Source: Trichobilharzia regenti (taxonomy: Eukaryota > Platyhelminthes > Trematoda > Strigeidida > Schistosomatidae). Taken from it: a DNA stretch of 64,000 nt. Location: NCBI GenBank assembly GCA_944472135.2, contig OX235263.1:89188721-89252720 (forward strand), written 5' to 3'. Position numbers and translations under genes: made by a program. Below the pieces are notes generated by a model. That model had not been told where the DNA came from. It was given only the letters and a program-made list of their open reading frames with translations, and did not search any database. Shown here in pieces: positions 41,248 to 52,805 of the stretch (position 1 is its first letter; the number at the start of each line of letters is the position of its first letter).

Positions 41248-43290
41248 ATGCATAGTTACCGTTCATCTATCCTGGTGCCGGTCAAGTCCTCTTTGAACAA
41301 GCAATATCTGGAACTTTTTGGAATTGGGCCAATTTCAACAATGCCTGGGTCAAAGAAGGGACAGAGTGTCTTGGATGCAAACAGGAAAGTAAGTCATGGC
41401 GACTTGTCTCTTAATTGTAACGATGTGTCTGATGTTAAGCATGACATGGTTGATGTTACTGTTTCGCCGTTCAGGGATGATAGGAACATCAAACTCCCTA
41501 AATTTCAACCACGGTGTTTCGATGGAAACCGAGCTGATTATTTACAATTTGTAAAGGAGTTTGAGATCATGCTGAGTAGTTTTTCATTGAGTGATGAATT
41601 GAAATTGATGTATTTGATGAGGTATTGCACTGGAATTGCTGCGAGAGATATACAGTTCTGTAAGTTTGTGAAGCCAATAGTGGACTACTACCAGGTTATG
41701 AGCATACTACGTCAAAGGTTTGGGGCAACTTCGATGATTGTAAGGAACGTATACGAAGCTGTCAAAGGTAATGGCAGTCAACTTCAAGATGACTCCAAGG
41801 TAATTACTGAGTTTTTAGATAATCTTATGACTTATAAGAATACCTTGATTTCTATGAATTGCATGAGTGACCTCAACTCGAGTTTTATACTAGAAGTAAT
41901 AGCGAGACGCCTACCTACTCGACTGCAAAGGAAGTGGGTGAAGATAAGCTCCCGTATGGAGGATGAGGGTATCGAGCCAAAGTTTGATGATGTCCTGAAA
42001 CTGGTAAAAGATAGCGTCAATCAATCTATGAGCAAGTTTGCCAGTCTATTGCATCTCACCCCTAGAATAGAGCAGTCTGAGAGTAAAACGCAATCATTGA
42101 TGACGAATAGGCCTCAGAGAGGTGGATATCGAGAAGGCTCCATAATGTCTAGTAATGCACATAGACCCAGTGAGTGTAACGGGTTTCGTAGTACATCCTC
42201 AACAGATGAGTTACAAGATGCAAGACAAACACGGTTGTGTTTTACACGTTTGCAAGAGGTGCATACAAAGGTGAACTGTGAACCAGTGAGCAAGTTCAGT
42301 GATAAGCTAAATGTAAACTCCAGGCCTGACTCCGAATTGTGTGACGATAACGGTGCGGTCAAGAAGTCACTAGTTGCAACTGGTAAGCCATTGTTGAATA
42401 GAGTGTCACAGAATAGAGTTGCTGCTTCAGAGTGCAGTTCTGACTCCACAAGTTTACAAGGTATTACTAGTCAGAGTGAATATACAAAACCTTTAAGGAT
42501 TTGTGAGAAGGAACCGAAATTGTCTACTTCTGTTATTAAAGAGTTTGAAATTGATGAAGTTGACGGTAAATTGAATATTTGTGATAATGATCATGATAGT
42601 GCAGATTTGTCTTTGGTTGATCATGATGAGATGAGGGATATGCCTACTACTGCTGAGTTGGACAAAGGTTCTGTACAACTCACAGGTGAAGTAGAAATAA
42701 ATGCAGTTGCAGCAGGCATGTATACTTGTGAGACCGTCAGTGTGATTGATCAGCGTGTAGCCCACCTATCATCAGATGCTAGTGCTAAACCTGAGCCGAT
42801 AGTAAAAGACAGCAGTGGTGGTGGTCTTGCAGTTAGACAACTATCTGAAAGCCGAACAAGAACAGCTTCTGATCCACCGCTAAGTTCATCAACTGGTACC
42901 AATCGGTCGTCGTTGGTGTTGTCATCCATAATGGAAAAGACGCCCATGAACTCAAGTGCCTTGTGCAATGGCTATGATAGTATTGGTGCATTTGAAAAGA
43001 CGAAAGATATTGCTCAGTTTAGTGAGGATAAGCCAACTGTGTATGAGAGGGTAATTGTTAAATTGACTTGCATGAATAAAGGAATTTCTAGTTTCAAGTT
43101 ACTATTTGAATGCTATTATCTTTGGTGTAAATTACTCTGTGCCTACGCTTGGTTGACCAGATACGTCGTGTGTTTGTTCGTCATCTATATTCTACGATAC
43201 AATGACATGAGCGTGTTACCGTTCAGATTTGAGGATATAGCTGATAGAAGGAAATCAGCAAATGAACTCTGCGATGATTTTTCAACCTAG
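41248..43290 (+). CDS. Gag-like DUF1759 protein of BEL/Pao-type element (copy C)
   Basis: 680 codons, same layout as copy A: short N-terminal segment (SSLNKQYLELFGIGPI), DUF1759 from about residue 83, polar middle region, hydrophobic C-terminal tail. It differs from copy A mainly in the first ~15 codons and in a 78 bp patch in DUF1759 (KPIVDYYQVMSILRQRFGAT against KPKEGYDEAMSLLRQRFGRP). The remaining ORF is nearly identical to copy A. No nucleic-acid-binding knuckle or enzyme motif found. Confidence 0.75.
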   Translation: MHSYRSSILVPVKSSLNKQYLELFGIGPISTMPGSKKGQSVLDANRKVSHGDLSLNCNDVSDVKHDMVDVTVSPFRDDRNIKLPKFQPRCFDGNRADYLQFVKEFEIMLSSFSLSDELKLMYLMRYCTGIAARDIQFCKFVKPIVDYYQVMSILRQRFGATSMIVRNVYEAVKGNGSQLQDDSKVITEFLDNLMTYKNTLISMNCMSDLNSSFILEVIARRLPTRLQRKWVKISSRMEDEGIEPKFDDVLKLVKDSVNQSMSKFASLLHLTPRIEQSESKTQSLMTNRPQRGGYREGSIMSSNAHRPSECNGFRSTSSTDELQDARQTRLCFTRLQEVHTKVNCEPVSKFSDKLNVNSRPDSELCDDNGAVKKSLVATGKPLLNRVSQNRVAASECSSDSTSLQGITSQSEYTKPLRICEKEPKLSTSVIKEFEIDEVDGKLNICDNDHDSADLSLVDHDEMRDMPTTAELDKGSVQLTGEVEINAVAAGMYTCETVSVIDQRVAHLSSDASAKPEPIVKDSSGGGLAVRQLSESRTRTASDPPLSSSTGTNRSSLVLSSIMEKTPMNSSALCNGYDSIGAFEKTKDIAQFSEDKPTVYERVIVKLTCMNKGISSFKLLFECYYLWCKLLCAYAWLTRYVVCLFVIYILRYNDMSVLPFRFEDIADRRKSANELCDDFST

Positions 43291-43294
43291 CGCG

Positions 43295-43745
43295 TCAACC
43301 TGAGAAGGGTTGTAGGCGTACTGCTGTAAGTCCCACAATTCTTCAAAGGGTAGCGCATCAATGAGCAGTCCAATGTGCTTGGTGTGTGATTTTGTACATA
43401 TGTTCATGTTGTATATACTGAATTGATATCATCTGTCATCTAGCTGTTAGTAATTCTGATTGTGTCCGGACGACTTCCACTTGGATCATCAACCTGAGAA
43501 GGAATGCAGGCGTACTGCTCTAAGTCCTACAGTTCTTCAAGGGTAGATCGTCAGGGCAGAATCCACCACATTTGATGTGTTGATTGTACATATGTTTATG
43601 TTAAATAATTGTGTGAGTTCCAATTATTGTAATTGTTGGTTAATCTTGATTGTGTCCGGACATTCCACAACTTACAATCGTCAACCTGTGAAGGGTTGTA
43701 GGCGTGCTGGTGTAAGTCCTGCAATTCTTCGAAGGAATTCCACCA
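43295..43745 (+). repeat. Tandem repeat block of copy C
   Basis: Same block as 19424-19870, with cores at about 43295, 43489 and 43681. Its conservation between copies shows it is part of the element. Confidence 0.8.
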
Positions 43746-44445
43746 AGACATCATCCGCGAGGTTATTTGTACTGTTTGTTTATACGTGTGGTGTGTCTTC
43801 TCAATTTGTGATTTTGGATTCATTGTGTTTACTCGTTGTTTTCGTACCTTAATATTATTGCATAATTTTGTTAAAATTTTCGTCGTGATTACTTCCGAAG
43901 TTGTTTCCAGTCTTCTACATCCGTGAATGAATTGATTGATGTTAAAGACAGCAGATGGGTCGTATACGCCGGGGAGGCAAGGCTATTGCTGAGAATGAAG
44001 TGCATACGGAGATAATGATTAGCTGTGATCCCACACGCCGGGGAGCGGGAGTGTAGACGACTGAGGCTCGCATACGTCACCGTTACTAGAACTGAGGCAG
44101 AATGAGTGACAAGCGATTTCAGTGGTAATTGGTGGTGAATAGATAAGAGGATGTGCGTAGAGTATCATGAGGTGGTGCTATGACCGCGTTGCATTCTGCA
44201 AGAGTCATTCTAGCAAGTGGCGATTGTGTTGCAAGAGGTGTGTCAAGAGGATGCCTTTATCTGGAAGGTGGAGGTCGTCATCGATGTGTGAGATTGTGCT
44301 ATGAGTATGCTTGTGTTGTGTTGGCTTTTCTGTTTGTTTTCCATTTCGGCTTTGTCTGTGTGATCCAGGTTCTCGCAATGGCATCCAAGTCAACGTGTAT
44401 TGGTCGTGATGGAAAAAAGGGTTGGATCCCTTTTTTGCCGGGGAG

Positions 44446-44804
44446 TGTCAATGCAGTTGAAGATTGAACGATCAATTCATTGTTGTTTGCTCAAACCCAA
44501 CTTCCCTAATTTTCGCGGAGACATCGATACACCAGTCATCGTCTCATCGGTCGCTGTTCAGAAAGAAGTCAGACCAAAACTGTCGGAAGTAATATTGTGA
44601 TTTATTATTGTAATATTTGTTCACAGACCTTAGTTGTAACAGTGTTTATATGTTGGTGTTACAATAAAGAATCCTCGAGTGGCCAATCGGTGTTTTGGTT
44701 TTCGCGGCCGTTATTACCAAGCGTTTCTGAGAAACTTCAGGGAACAGCGCGAGCCCGAGCATAGCAAGAGCTGGACGTTGACGGTTTACGAGACTTGGCT
44801 GACA
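44446..44804 (+). repeat. 3' LTR of copy C
   Basis: 359 bp; the U3 half matches the 3' LTRs of copies A and B, while the last ~60 bp match its own 5' LTR (CGAGCCCGAGC, GACGTTGACGG). A mosaic. Confidence 0.85.
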
Positions 44805-44809
44805 GCACT

Positions 44810-45486
44810 GCTTTCTAGCTGTGATTCAGTAAGTTCATTCTGAAAGTATATGAGACAACTTCCTCCCTTACCACCTCCCCTGTCGCAGCGAAAGTTTGTG
44901 TGCTTATCTAACCTTATTTCTTCCTCCAGGATGTTCGAGTGACACCAAGATTCATTGATGGCAATTACAGGGGCCTGTATATTACTGTGAGTGGTCTGAG
45001 CATCGGCAATTCGTATAGAACCGATCTAGCATTTATGAGGATTAGGTAAAGATGAGAGTTGAAGTAGCATTTGAAGTATTTAAGTTCGTTAGTCAGCCGC
45101 GAATATGGTTCAGCACCCGGTAGGTTTGCTGGACATGACGATCCTATGTTAAGAGGAGTTCCAGCATCATGCTCACCTATGTCTATCGAGTCGGTGTGTG
45201 CTGTTTTCGGTGAAGAATTAGGAGTTGGAGTACTAGATATGCTATGGACTAAGGAGATTTTATTTTTAGTTGGGTTACAGAAGTGGGCAGGGTTCTTTAT
45301 TTGACCTATACTTGTGCAAGTGTCAAGTGTGCCTAATGGATACAGGTACACTAGACCGTTCATGTTTTCATGCAGGGAGGGAGCCAGCACTAGTGGTTTA
45401 GGAGTGTTAACATCCCTACTAGCTGTTTTTTCAACGCTGACAGGGACGCGGGGGATAAAAAATGATTGGATCCTTGTGATGACCAT
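44810..45486 (-). pseudogene. CR1/Jockey-like endonuclease N-terminus with end of ORF1
   Basis: Minus-strand frame 45486-44965 ends with YLILINARSVLYELPMLRPL and VIYRPL, the start of an endonuclease domain (LINARSLxNKLPEL in relatives). After a frame change, INESWCHSNILEEEIRLDKH continues it (the catalytic Glu block is IxESW) up to the copy C junction. The upstream part of this frame (SSTPTPNSSPKTAHTD) is linker or ORF1 end. Confidence 0.75.
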
Positions 45487-46444
45487 GGCTTGTTATTCCA
45501 CCTCTTGTTTGATGCCAGTTGCGTCCTTGTGTGGGTTTCGTGTGTACTACAATGTGGGTTAGTTCGCAGCAGACTTGTACCATATATCCGGTCGAAATTT
45601 GTTTGTGTGCCATACTCTGAAGACCCTGAGTTTTTGGTAGCCGAGTTCTGACTATTACCACTTGTACTATTGAGGGCGACATTGTTGTGACATTGGATAT
45701 TAGTGTGTGCCATGGTGCGGTTTAGCACGTTGTGAGTGCTAATACTATTGACCGTGGAGAATGTGGGCTTATTTAAGAACTGAAAACGAGTAGGCATTTT
45801 CGCCTCACTAAGTAAGATGCGCTGTACCTTTTTTAATGCCTCATTGTCCGGAACGTTGTAGATAATAGCACTCAGTTTTGCGTCGAGTCGTTTTGTTACT
45901 TCTGTGGTTAATGAGGTTATCTACCTTAGTTACCGATTCTGTGTCAAGCTTGTTAAAGTTTACAGTTGTCATGGGGATAGTTATAGGTATCATTTCACAG
46001 ACCTGCGATCTGCTACCGTTGATCTGATCTGATAATTTAGATATCTCGGTACTGGTTTCAGAATTTCCAGCATTTACTGACTTATTGTTTTTATTTCCTT
46101 CAACTCAGCCTTAAGTTCTCCTATAGACAACTTTAGAAGTTCTATTTCTGAAGACAGTACTGAAAAAAGCTTGATGGCTGGAGTTTTTCGATAAGCACAT
46201 AAGGTGAAGGGAGGAGTTCTGTATGAGCAGAGGGTACTGAATTTTTAGGAGTAGTGCTAATACTAGCTGTCAGTGCAGTTTTATCCTCAGTTCCAGCTCG
46301 ACGCTTACGGCATACAAGTGAGTTATGTGACTCATTATAGCCGTTTGTTGGGAGGGTGTTGCTTGATGTAGCAATCAAGGACGTTAAATTAGACACCAGT
46401 TTTACAGGGGATTGGGTTCGTTGCTTTTTACTTTGATTAACCAT
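45390..46444 (-). pseudogene. ORF1 of the CR1/Jockey-like element, frameshifted
   Basis: Begins with MVNQSKKQRTQSPVKLVSNL at 46444 and continues in a second frame (45797-45390, MPTRFQFLNKPTFSTVNSIS). Ser/Thr/Asn-rich and basic at its N-terminus, as is usual for ORF1 of this group, with no zinc knuckle visible. The 170 bp upstream (46445-46620) are probably the 5' UTR. Confidence 0.55.
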
Positions 46445-46620
46445 AACTATTAGAAATGAGAGTTAATGGTTACAAATATGGAAGTGGTATAGTACTTGTG
46501 CAAGTATTACAACAAGATAAATTTTATGTAACGAATCACGTAAAAATGTAACGCAAACGTTGAACGTACCGCGATACAGATTCTTTCGGTAACTTCTTCA
46601 GAAGGTTCTACGTTACGTGT

Positions 46621-48179
46621 CCGTGACGACTTCTGTTTTTAATAACGATGATTCATCGATCATTATGCATATTAAGAATGAGACGATCAATTACGTCAGT
46701 ATTCGTTGGGTACTCCTGTGGAATTCTGTCGATTTCATACGGCTTGTTTTTCCGCAGTACTGAATGAACTCATATATCTGGAGGACTCCAGTACATTAGA
46801 TGAACACTTTCACCAGAGTCACATAATGAAAATACTAAACAGGGGTTAGTGATACGATAATAACCACAAAATGCAACCTGAATTTAATTATTTGCCGCGT
46901 ACTGGCAAAAGTAGTTAGAAACTATAAAAATATTTAATCAGCCTTCTCCGTACAAGATTCAAAACCAAATAATGATAAATTGCCCTTTCTAATCTAGCGT
47001 AATTTCCATCGAAGGGCGAACGGCATTCCAACGACTTGGAGAAATCTAGAAGTTGCAGGTAATTAGGAATATTCGTCTACAAACATGCTGCCCTGGAGTT
47101 TTATTATTTTTACCAATGCCACTATTATTAGTAGTACCATTAATATTATTATTCCTTGGGTTCAGATTGAAAAAATAAGCCTTCAGAAGCACATGTCTAT
47201 TTCCTCCTGATCTCGGCACTTATTTTAGCCAGCTTCACGACTGACAATAAGCACTTTATCTCACCACTGAATTTTCAATTCTTCCTTTACCACTTAGATC
47301 CAACTGGTAGCTTTGTAGCTCCATTTTCGTGGTACTAATTTATCCAGGGAGAATATTTGTAGGGGACTGTCTAGCGAGCTCAATAACATAACAAGTATGC
47401 CAATAAAAATCCAAGTCACTGAGGTGATAGTGTAACAATATATAACAAAAAATACAGTGATGATTTATATTATTTAAAAGGTTACTTGGATATACTGTTA
47501 AAGTCCACTGCTACAAGTTATTAATATAATCCACACAAGCGTTCACTTTTGGAATCTACTGGTAGAAGCTATGTGCCGGTTGTGGGGCTGTCTTCGGATA
47601 AGGATAATAGGTTCCTGTAATGAATCCAGAGTATACAACACGGTATGAGTGGAGCAAGTAGACAGTAATGACCAGTGAGAAGGCAAAGCTACCAACAGTA
47701 CACTGTATTCCGGATTGTACTCAGAGGTTACCTGTGTTTGAACATTAATCTTTTTAAACAAAAGTCATGTATAATGTCTCTAATTTCAACATCTAACAAA
47801 AAGCGTACAATCATATTGTTGCGCACTCTACTGGGCTTTCTCGCAATCTCTAGATTATTGATTAGTGTTGCCGGCCTTTAACTCATAGGTCTTAATGGTG
47901 CATTTTCAAAACCAACTATAATAGCCCACTTTCCTAAAGACAAATGGAAACAGCTGCATATAACTAATCAAATATGACTGAAATCTAATAAGACTTTCCT
48001 AGGACCTAGCGAAGACACGAAAATTTCGTTTATTATTTAGTTTCACAGTAGCTCGACGTAATTCTTCTCCTAGATAAGTCTAAGAGAAGCCACGACAAGC
48101 TAATAACAGGACAAACTACTGGGAAGCTAACTAAAGTGCGGAGGAATTTTCCTAATTACTAGGAACTTAGTCCCAAAAA
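46621..48179. other. 1.56 kb with little recognisable content
   Basis: A short block at about 47145-47200 (ATTATTATTCCTTGGGTTC) looks like the inverted end of an RTE-type tail. Otherwise AT-rich with short frames only. Confidence 0.4.
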
Positions 48180-48964
48180 ACTGACCTAGGTTGTGAAAAT
48201 GATATCTTTACGCTGACGAAGTAAAGATTTGGAGAGCAATAAATTCATCGGAAGACTCAAACAGACTGTAGGCTGACCTGCAAACTCTGGGAGACTGGGC
48301 TCTGGCTAACGGAATGCCTTTCAACCTAAAGAAGTGCAAAGTAGTGCAACTTCATTCCGGCAGGTCACAGAGTGTAAATTACACTCTTGGTGGCCAGAGC
48401 TTGAGTTGTGTTCCATCATAGCGTGATCTAGGTCTTATTCTAACAGAAAAGCTAGACACCAGTGGAAATTACGCGAGGGACGTCGCCAAAGCCCACGCAT
48501 ATGTGAGGCCACACCTTGAGGTGCATAATATCATTGCACCTCCGTTACTCAAAAGGGATGCTAACATTCTAGAAAGTGTCCAGAGACGAGCGACAAAATG
48601 GGTGATCGGCCTCCGCAACAAATCATACGAGGAAAGACTGAAGCAATTAGGTCTTTTCACACTTAGTTACCGTAGGTACAGGGGAGACCTCATCACCGTC
48701 TACAAGATCTTAAATGACCAGGCCCACCCAAATAAAAGCATCCTGCCATTAAGTGATTATAGGCTTCCACAAGGTAACCCGCTAAGGATAGCACACCAGA
48801 GACCAAAGACTCGAGTGCGATCACATTTCCTTTCGCTTCCAGTTTGCCGTCTCTGGAACGCTTCACCGGCGGCCGTGACTACACCGCCATCTGTGGAGAT
48901 TTTTAAGCGGAGGCTAGACAATCATGCAAAAATGCAAGGTTTGTGTCTCAATGGCTTATCCTAA
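48180..48964 (+). pseudogene. CR1-like RT C-terminus (second family)
   Basis: From about 48215 in broken frame: ADEVKIWRAINSSEDS (the F-A-D-D box lies at its edge and has decayed), then LQTLGDWALANGMPFNLKKC and a DLGLIL stretch; from 48503 in one open frame: LESVQRRATKWVIGLRNKSY, EERLKQLGLFTLSYRRYRGD, and the terminal VCRLWNASPAAVTTP and FKRRLDNH. This is the CR1-type C-terminal region (compare 27311-28135). Truncated at the 5' side near 48180. Confidence 0.8.
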
Positions 48965-49415
48965 TGAAAATTAAAACCACACTGTCAATGGATAACCATA
49001 CAAACTAAATCCCCACGACCTGATCCGCCTTCTCTTACTGTATCGACTACTCTATCTTTTCCTTAGGTCACCTTTATTATTTCACTTATCTCAACCCATA
49101 TTATTTACACTACAACCTATTATTATCATTACCATTCTGCTTTTATGACTACACCGAATGACCAACGGGAGTTAGGTCAAACTCCATTCACGGCAGCAAT
49201 ACAGTCCTAACATACTGCATACTACAAACCACATCTCGACCAATCTCCGCACCACTCCTCCTGGAGTCTACCAGAGCTAAAGCAGTAGAGTGGCGGGGCT
49301 TACTACGCGGAAGCTCACCGAACATCCGGAACCTCTACCTCACAATCAAGAATCGAGCTCAAAGAAATCACTGGTTTATACTAGCTCGCAATCAGGATAT
49401 TGGATATTGGTTAAC
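48965..49415 (+). mobile_element. 3' UTR of the CR1-like element
   Basis: Follows directly on the RT stop. Its last ~285 bp match 4235-4500 and the inverted copy at 13990-14175, which identifies those as 5'-truncated copies of this family. Ends with a doubled ATATTGG (about 49396-49412). Confidence 0.7.
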
Positions 49416-49526
49416 AGGTTGTTTGTTCGTTTCACAACTGTAAATAATAAAAGTAGCGCGTTATATGAAGGAAAATAAAATGGGATTTATAAGCATTATA
49501 TTTTAAAAAGTCTATGTTACAGACAA

Positions 49527-49820
49527 ATGAAGCTCAGTAAATTTGATATAACAGCACCAATCAGTGTACAGCACTCTACACATGTAAATTACGACCCCAG
49601 AACTGGTGAATATGTTGGGCTACCGAGACAGTGGGAAAATCTTATTCCCAATAACAGGCCTTCTAATGAATACTCAGGATTTAATAAAAAACATGTACCA
49701 AATGGAGTGCCTAAAAGGAGTGTATTGAACTTCACTACAGGCCCAAACATCAGTAAAACGTTTTCATTTAGAAATATTGCATACCAAAGTAGTCCACAGA
49801 ATCTTCAAGGCAAAGCCAAA
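49527..49820 (+). CDS. PAK-like kinase, N-terminal CRIB-domain exon
   Basis: 98 codons from ATG at 49527 to a GTGAGT donor at 49821, phase 0. Residues about 10-38 form a CRIB/p21-binding domain: ITAPISVQHSTHVNYDP with the conserved ISxxxxxxHxxHV pattern slightly shortened, then RTGEYVGLPRQWENLI, the G-x-P-x-x-W that Cdc42/Rac effectors use. The GLPRQW form resembles group II p21-activated kinases (PAK4/mbt) and some group I members; WASP-type CRIB domains differ after the DP. The rest (NEYSGFNKKHVPNGVPK and onward) is a polar linker. A TTACAG acceptor ends only four bases before the ATG, suitable for a 5' UTR intron or for spliced-leader trans-splicing. The kinase domain is not in the window as far as I can see. 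The exon sits about 110 bp after a CR1-like 3' end. Confidence 0.75.
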
Positions 49821-49974
49821 GTGAGTAATTTGCTTTAAACTTTTACACAACTAATTAACTGACTAAAATACGTTTCATAACTACAAATTTATTTTTGATG
49901 AAAAGGCCCTTCAAATTATATGTACAAACCGTTTTATTAAGATAATGTCGAAGATATTGTTGTCTGTAACAGAG

Positions 49975-50032
49975 GGCCATAAGTCCAATATCCAGTATCC
50001 TGATTACAAGCTAGTATAAACCTCCTAAATAT
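49975..50032 (-). mobile_element. Short CR1-like 3' end, inverted
   Basis: The reverse complement carries GGTTTATACTAGCTTG and ATCAGGATACTGGATATTGG, the last ~55 bp of the CR1-like 3' UTR at 48965-49415. It lies in the intron after the PAK-like exon. Confidence 0.65.
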
Positions 50033-51320
50033 TTTATTGTTTACTTTAAGCGACATAACCACTACCATACCAATTCTCACTAATGTAGCGAAATTATAAG
50101 AGACCGCTGCGTCTGCCACTGGAATATTTTAATCCTGAAGCTATGGTGCTAACTACGGACAGTTTTTTGTATGAGCTCGCAGCCTAAGGCACTTTCACGA
50201 AGACGATCAGTTCTCCTTACTTGCTGATGTTTAGGCTAGACTCAAATGATCTATAATCACACCTCAGGGTTTTAATTCTAACCTTCTCTAGCAGTCGGTT
50301 ACTAACTGTAAACCCTTCTGTTTCAGCAATATATTATTTCTTCTATTCTGCCATCTGTACTGATATCATTCAAAAAGTATGCTGAAAATATCCTGATTGT
50401 TTCTGATTTTTCTTTTAATGTTTTACATGGGTTGTTGAATTGTTAAAAAGTAGAAATAATCCAATCACATTTCACAGATTTTTGTGTGGTTTAGCGATGC
50501 AACTTTAGATGCTCAGTTAACAATGCATAATTGGTCCAGTGATGTATCTGAATTCTTTGTCTCGTCACATTTTCTTGCCGTTGGACATAAAGGATATCTA
50601 GTTTTCCATCATAATTAAAATGCCTGATTCCAGATAAAAACATGTGAAACGAAACCCATCTACTTTATCAGTGGATCTGACTAAGTTATGACACCTCATT
50701 CTGCCGAAATATTCTTAAAAATAGTCAGGAAATATTTTCCTTCCATGTGCTTCACATACGGTTCACATAATTTACAATACAAGTTTTCCAGTTCTTCCTA
50801 TGCAAAATGTTTCATTGAATTTGAGATCAAGCTTTTAGTTATTCTACAGTAAGTAGTCCAAAGTGAGAGACGATGCTCATGTTGTTTTATTATTTATCAG
50901 TCTATTTTAGAGCAATAATTCCTGTAGGAGGGCAGTCATCACCACTTGGAGGCTTTCGCAAGGAATTTATTTTTTATCTTCCACAGTTTAAGCTGGGAGT
51001 TTCACTTAGACCCAATAATGTTTTTTCAAAAGCGATATAAACCCTGATATCATTTTCAAATATCTCTTTTCTCGGAAAGTCGTTGAATTGTTGTATATAT
51101 CACTGTACAGAATAAGCTTTGGACGTCTTATGCTTTGGAAATGCCACAATACACTGGATAAATGTGAAATAATCTATGTAGACTTTTCTTGTCGCGCTGT
51201 ATTTAAACGGCTATCTCCTGTCAGTTTCCTTTAACTGAAGAACTAACAAATTTATCTTCTGATATCAATATAAAGGCTGAAAAATGATGGCTAAACACAG
51301 TTTTAATGTTAGAGAAGATT
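50033..51320. other. No recognised gene
   Basis: Probably intronic to the PAK-like gene. AT-rich with no transposon protein, SINE head or convincing exon seen. Confidence 0.4.
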
Positions 51321-51440
51321 TGTAGCTCAGGTGGATGATTTTGATGTGGTTTTGTTCTCTGAGCTGGATGGTTAGTTTGCGAAGCTTTCATCACCTTACT
51401 GGGTGACATCTTCAGCGCATACTTCAAATTGAAGCATTTC
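51321..51440 (-). repeat. PLE-type terminal repeat with hammerhead-like core
   Basis: On the minus strand CTGAAGA (plus 51409-51415), then TGTCACC..GGTGA as helix II (five pairs, TCACC/GGTGA), then GAAA (plus 51386-51389). The same arrangement follows the PLE gene at 54775-54875. PLEs are known to carry hammerhead motifs in their terminal repeats. Confidence 0.6.
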
Positions 51441-52369
51441 TATTTACGGTTATATCCTACTCTACGTAAACACTAGAAAGGTGAGCAGAAGTCAGACAGA
51501 TGGTAATACTTCATATTTAAGTCTAAGTTTTAATGCAGCAAGAGCAATAGGTATTTCTTTGATCAAATATACAGTAACAAGTGTTAAAAAGGCGTCCATT
51601 TATAGCTAATCCTTTCCGGTGAATTCAGAAAAGCAGCAACTGCACTTAAACATATATCAATTTGAGACCATGACCAAAGTATACCGACTGGTTCATCACA
51701 ATATCAAATAAACCAGTTGACATACTGCCGGAGTGAATTTGACAAAACTGACTTGTATTTGAGTGTCACAAAGCGCAAAACCTAATTTGACGGCTTTTTG
51801 TCAGTACTCACCTGAAGCAGCAAATCACATTGGCACAGAGTATACGCTAATTGTTTCACACTTAGATTTTGATAGGAACCAAGAAATTGATAACCATACT
51901 TGATTTCATCTGATTGCTAATAATTTTACACCGTATACTTTTGGAGCAGGGTGATTTGTGTCTTCAGTTGCTCAGCACGAATTTCCATTTCAGTAGTGGG
52001 AGACACATGTGAATTTCAGGTGACACATGAGTTTTTTCAGTCGTTAGTGATGTAACACATTGATGAGTTATAAATGAGGACAAAACGGATAGAATAGAGG
52101 AAGTCCTCAGTAGTCATAGTTAGAATGTGTTTCTTTAAATCCTAAATTTTTGATGGTTTCATGCAAAGAGATACTGATACTCTATTCTCACATAAACTAT
52201 TCCCAATAGAATAAATAAATGTAACTGTAAGTGAATGTGGAAAGAAGGAGTTAATGCATATTATCTGTTCTGAAAATCTTTTATACTGTAAATATAATTT
52301 CTTGAGCAAGTCAATTATTGTAAATATTCCTTCCAACCGCGTTACGCAGGTTTTGTTGATTGGTGTCAA
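51441..52369. other. No recognised gene
   Basis: AT-rich, probably intronic or intergenic. Nothing identified. Confidence 0.4.
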
Positions 52370-52720
52370 AAGGTTGAAGACAATCAGTAGTGGTTCTTTG
52401 CACTCGTCAGCAAGGCTTATCTAAGACCTTGAAAAGATTGATATCTACTTGGATATTTAAGCTGTCATTACACATTGATTTTTCAGTAGGCACTACTACT
52501 GAGCTATCCCAGATAATTGAAAAACCGGTAGAATCCTCACCGACTACGCATGTGGTTTGGGGTTCGATGTGCGGCCACAGACGCACTCTTTTACCTGGCC
52601 AAGCTTGTGATAAGACTGGTAAAGTGGGCATGAAGCGGCGAAGTTCGAAAATAGCATCACAGGAGTGCGAACGCTCCAGTGGCCTTGAACACATGCTAGT
52701 CGATGGCTAATGGCACCTGT
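52370..52720 (+). mobile_element. Repeat family X fragment followed by SINE family S2 copy
   Basis: 52370-52445 (GAAGACAATCAGTAGTGG..CTCGTCAGCAAGGC) matches the start of the inverted family at 57449 onward. 52535-52690 is an S2 SINE: B-box-like GGGGTTCGATGTG, then ACGCACTCTTTTACCTGGCC and TGGTAAAGTGGGCATGAAG as in the minus-strand S2 copies. Confidence 0.5.
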
Positions 52721-52805
52721 CGTAATCACATCTGAAATATCAACGGTATTCACCAGCTTAGCAGCAAATTTCACCCAGAACACGTTTTTAAGTACTGTTT
52801 GGACA

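Larger units (their letters stand above)
40807..44804 (+). mobile_element. BEL/Pao-type LTR element, copy C
   Basis: 3998 bp, bounded by TGTCC and TGACA and flanked by a perfect GCACT duplication (40802-40806 and 44805-44809). Inserted in the endonuclease domain of a minus-strand CR1/Jockey-like element. 5' LTR 40807-41177, ORF 41248-43290, tandem repeat block from about 43295, 3' LTR 44446-44804. Its ORF is uninterrupted. Confidence 0.9.

Noticed and set aside
44180..44467. 95-codon frame with hydrophobic segment at the 3' end of copy C, possible envelope-like protein
   Set aside because: It runs into the 3' LTR, is interrupted by poly(A) in copy A, and shows no membrane-protein family features beyond composition.
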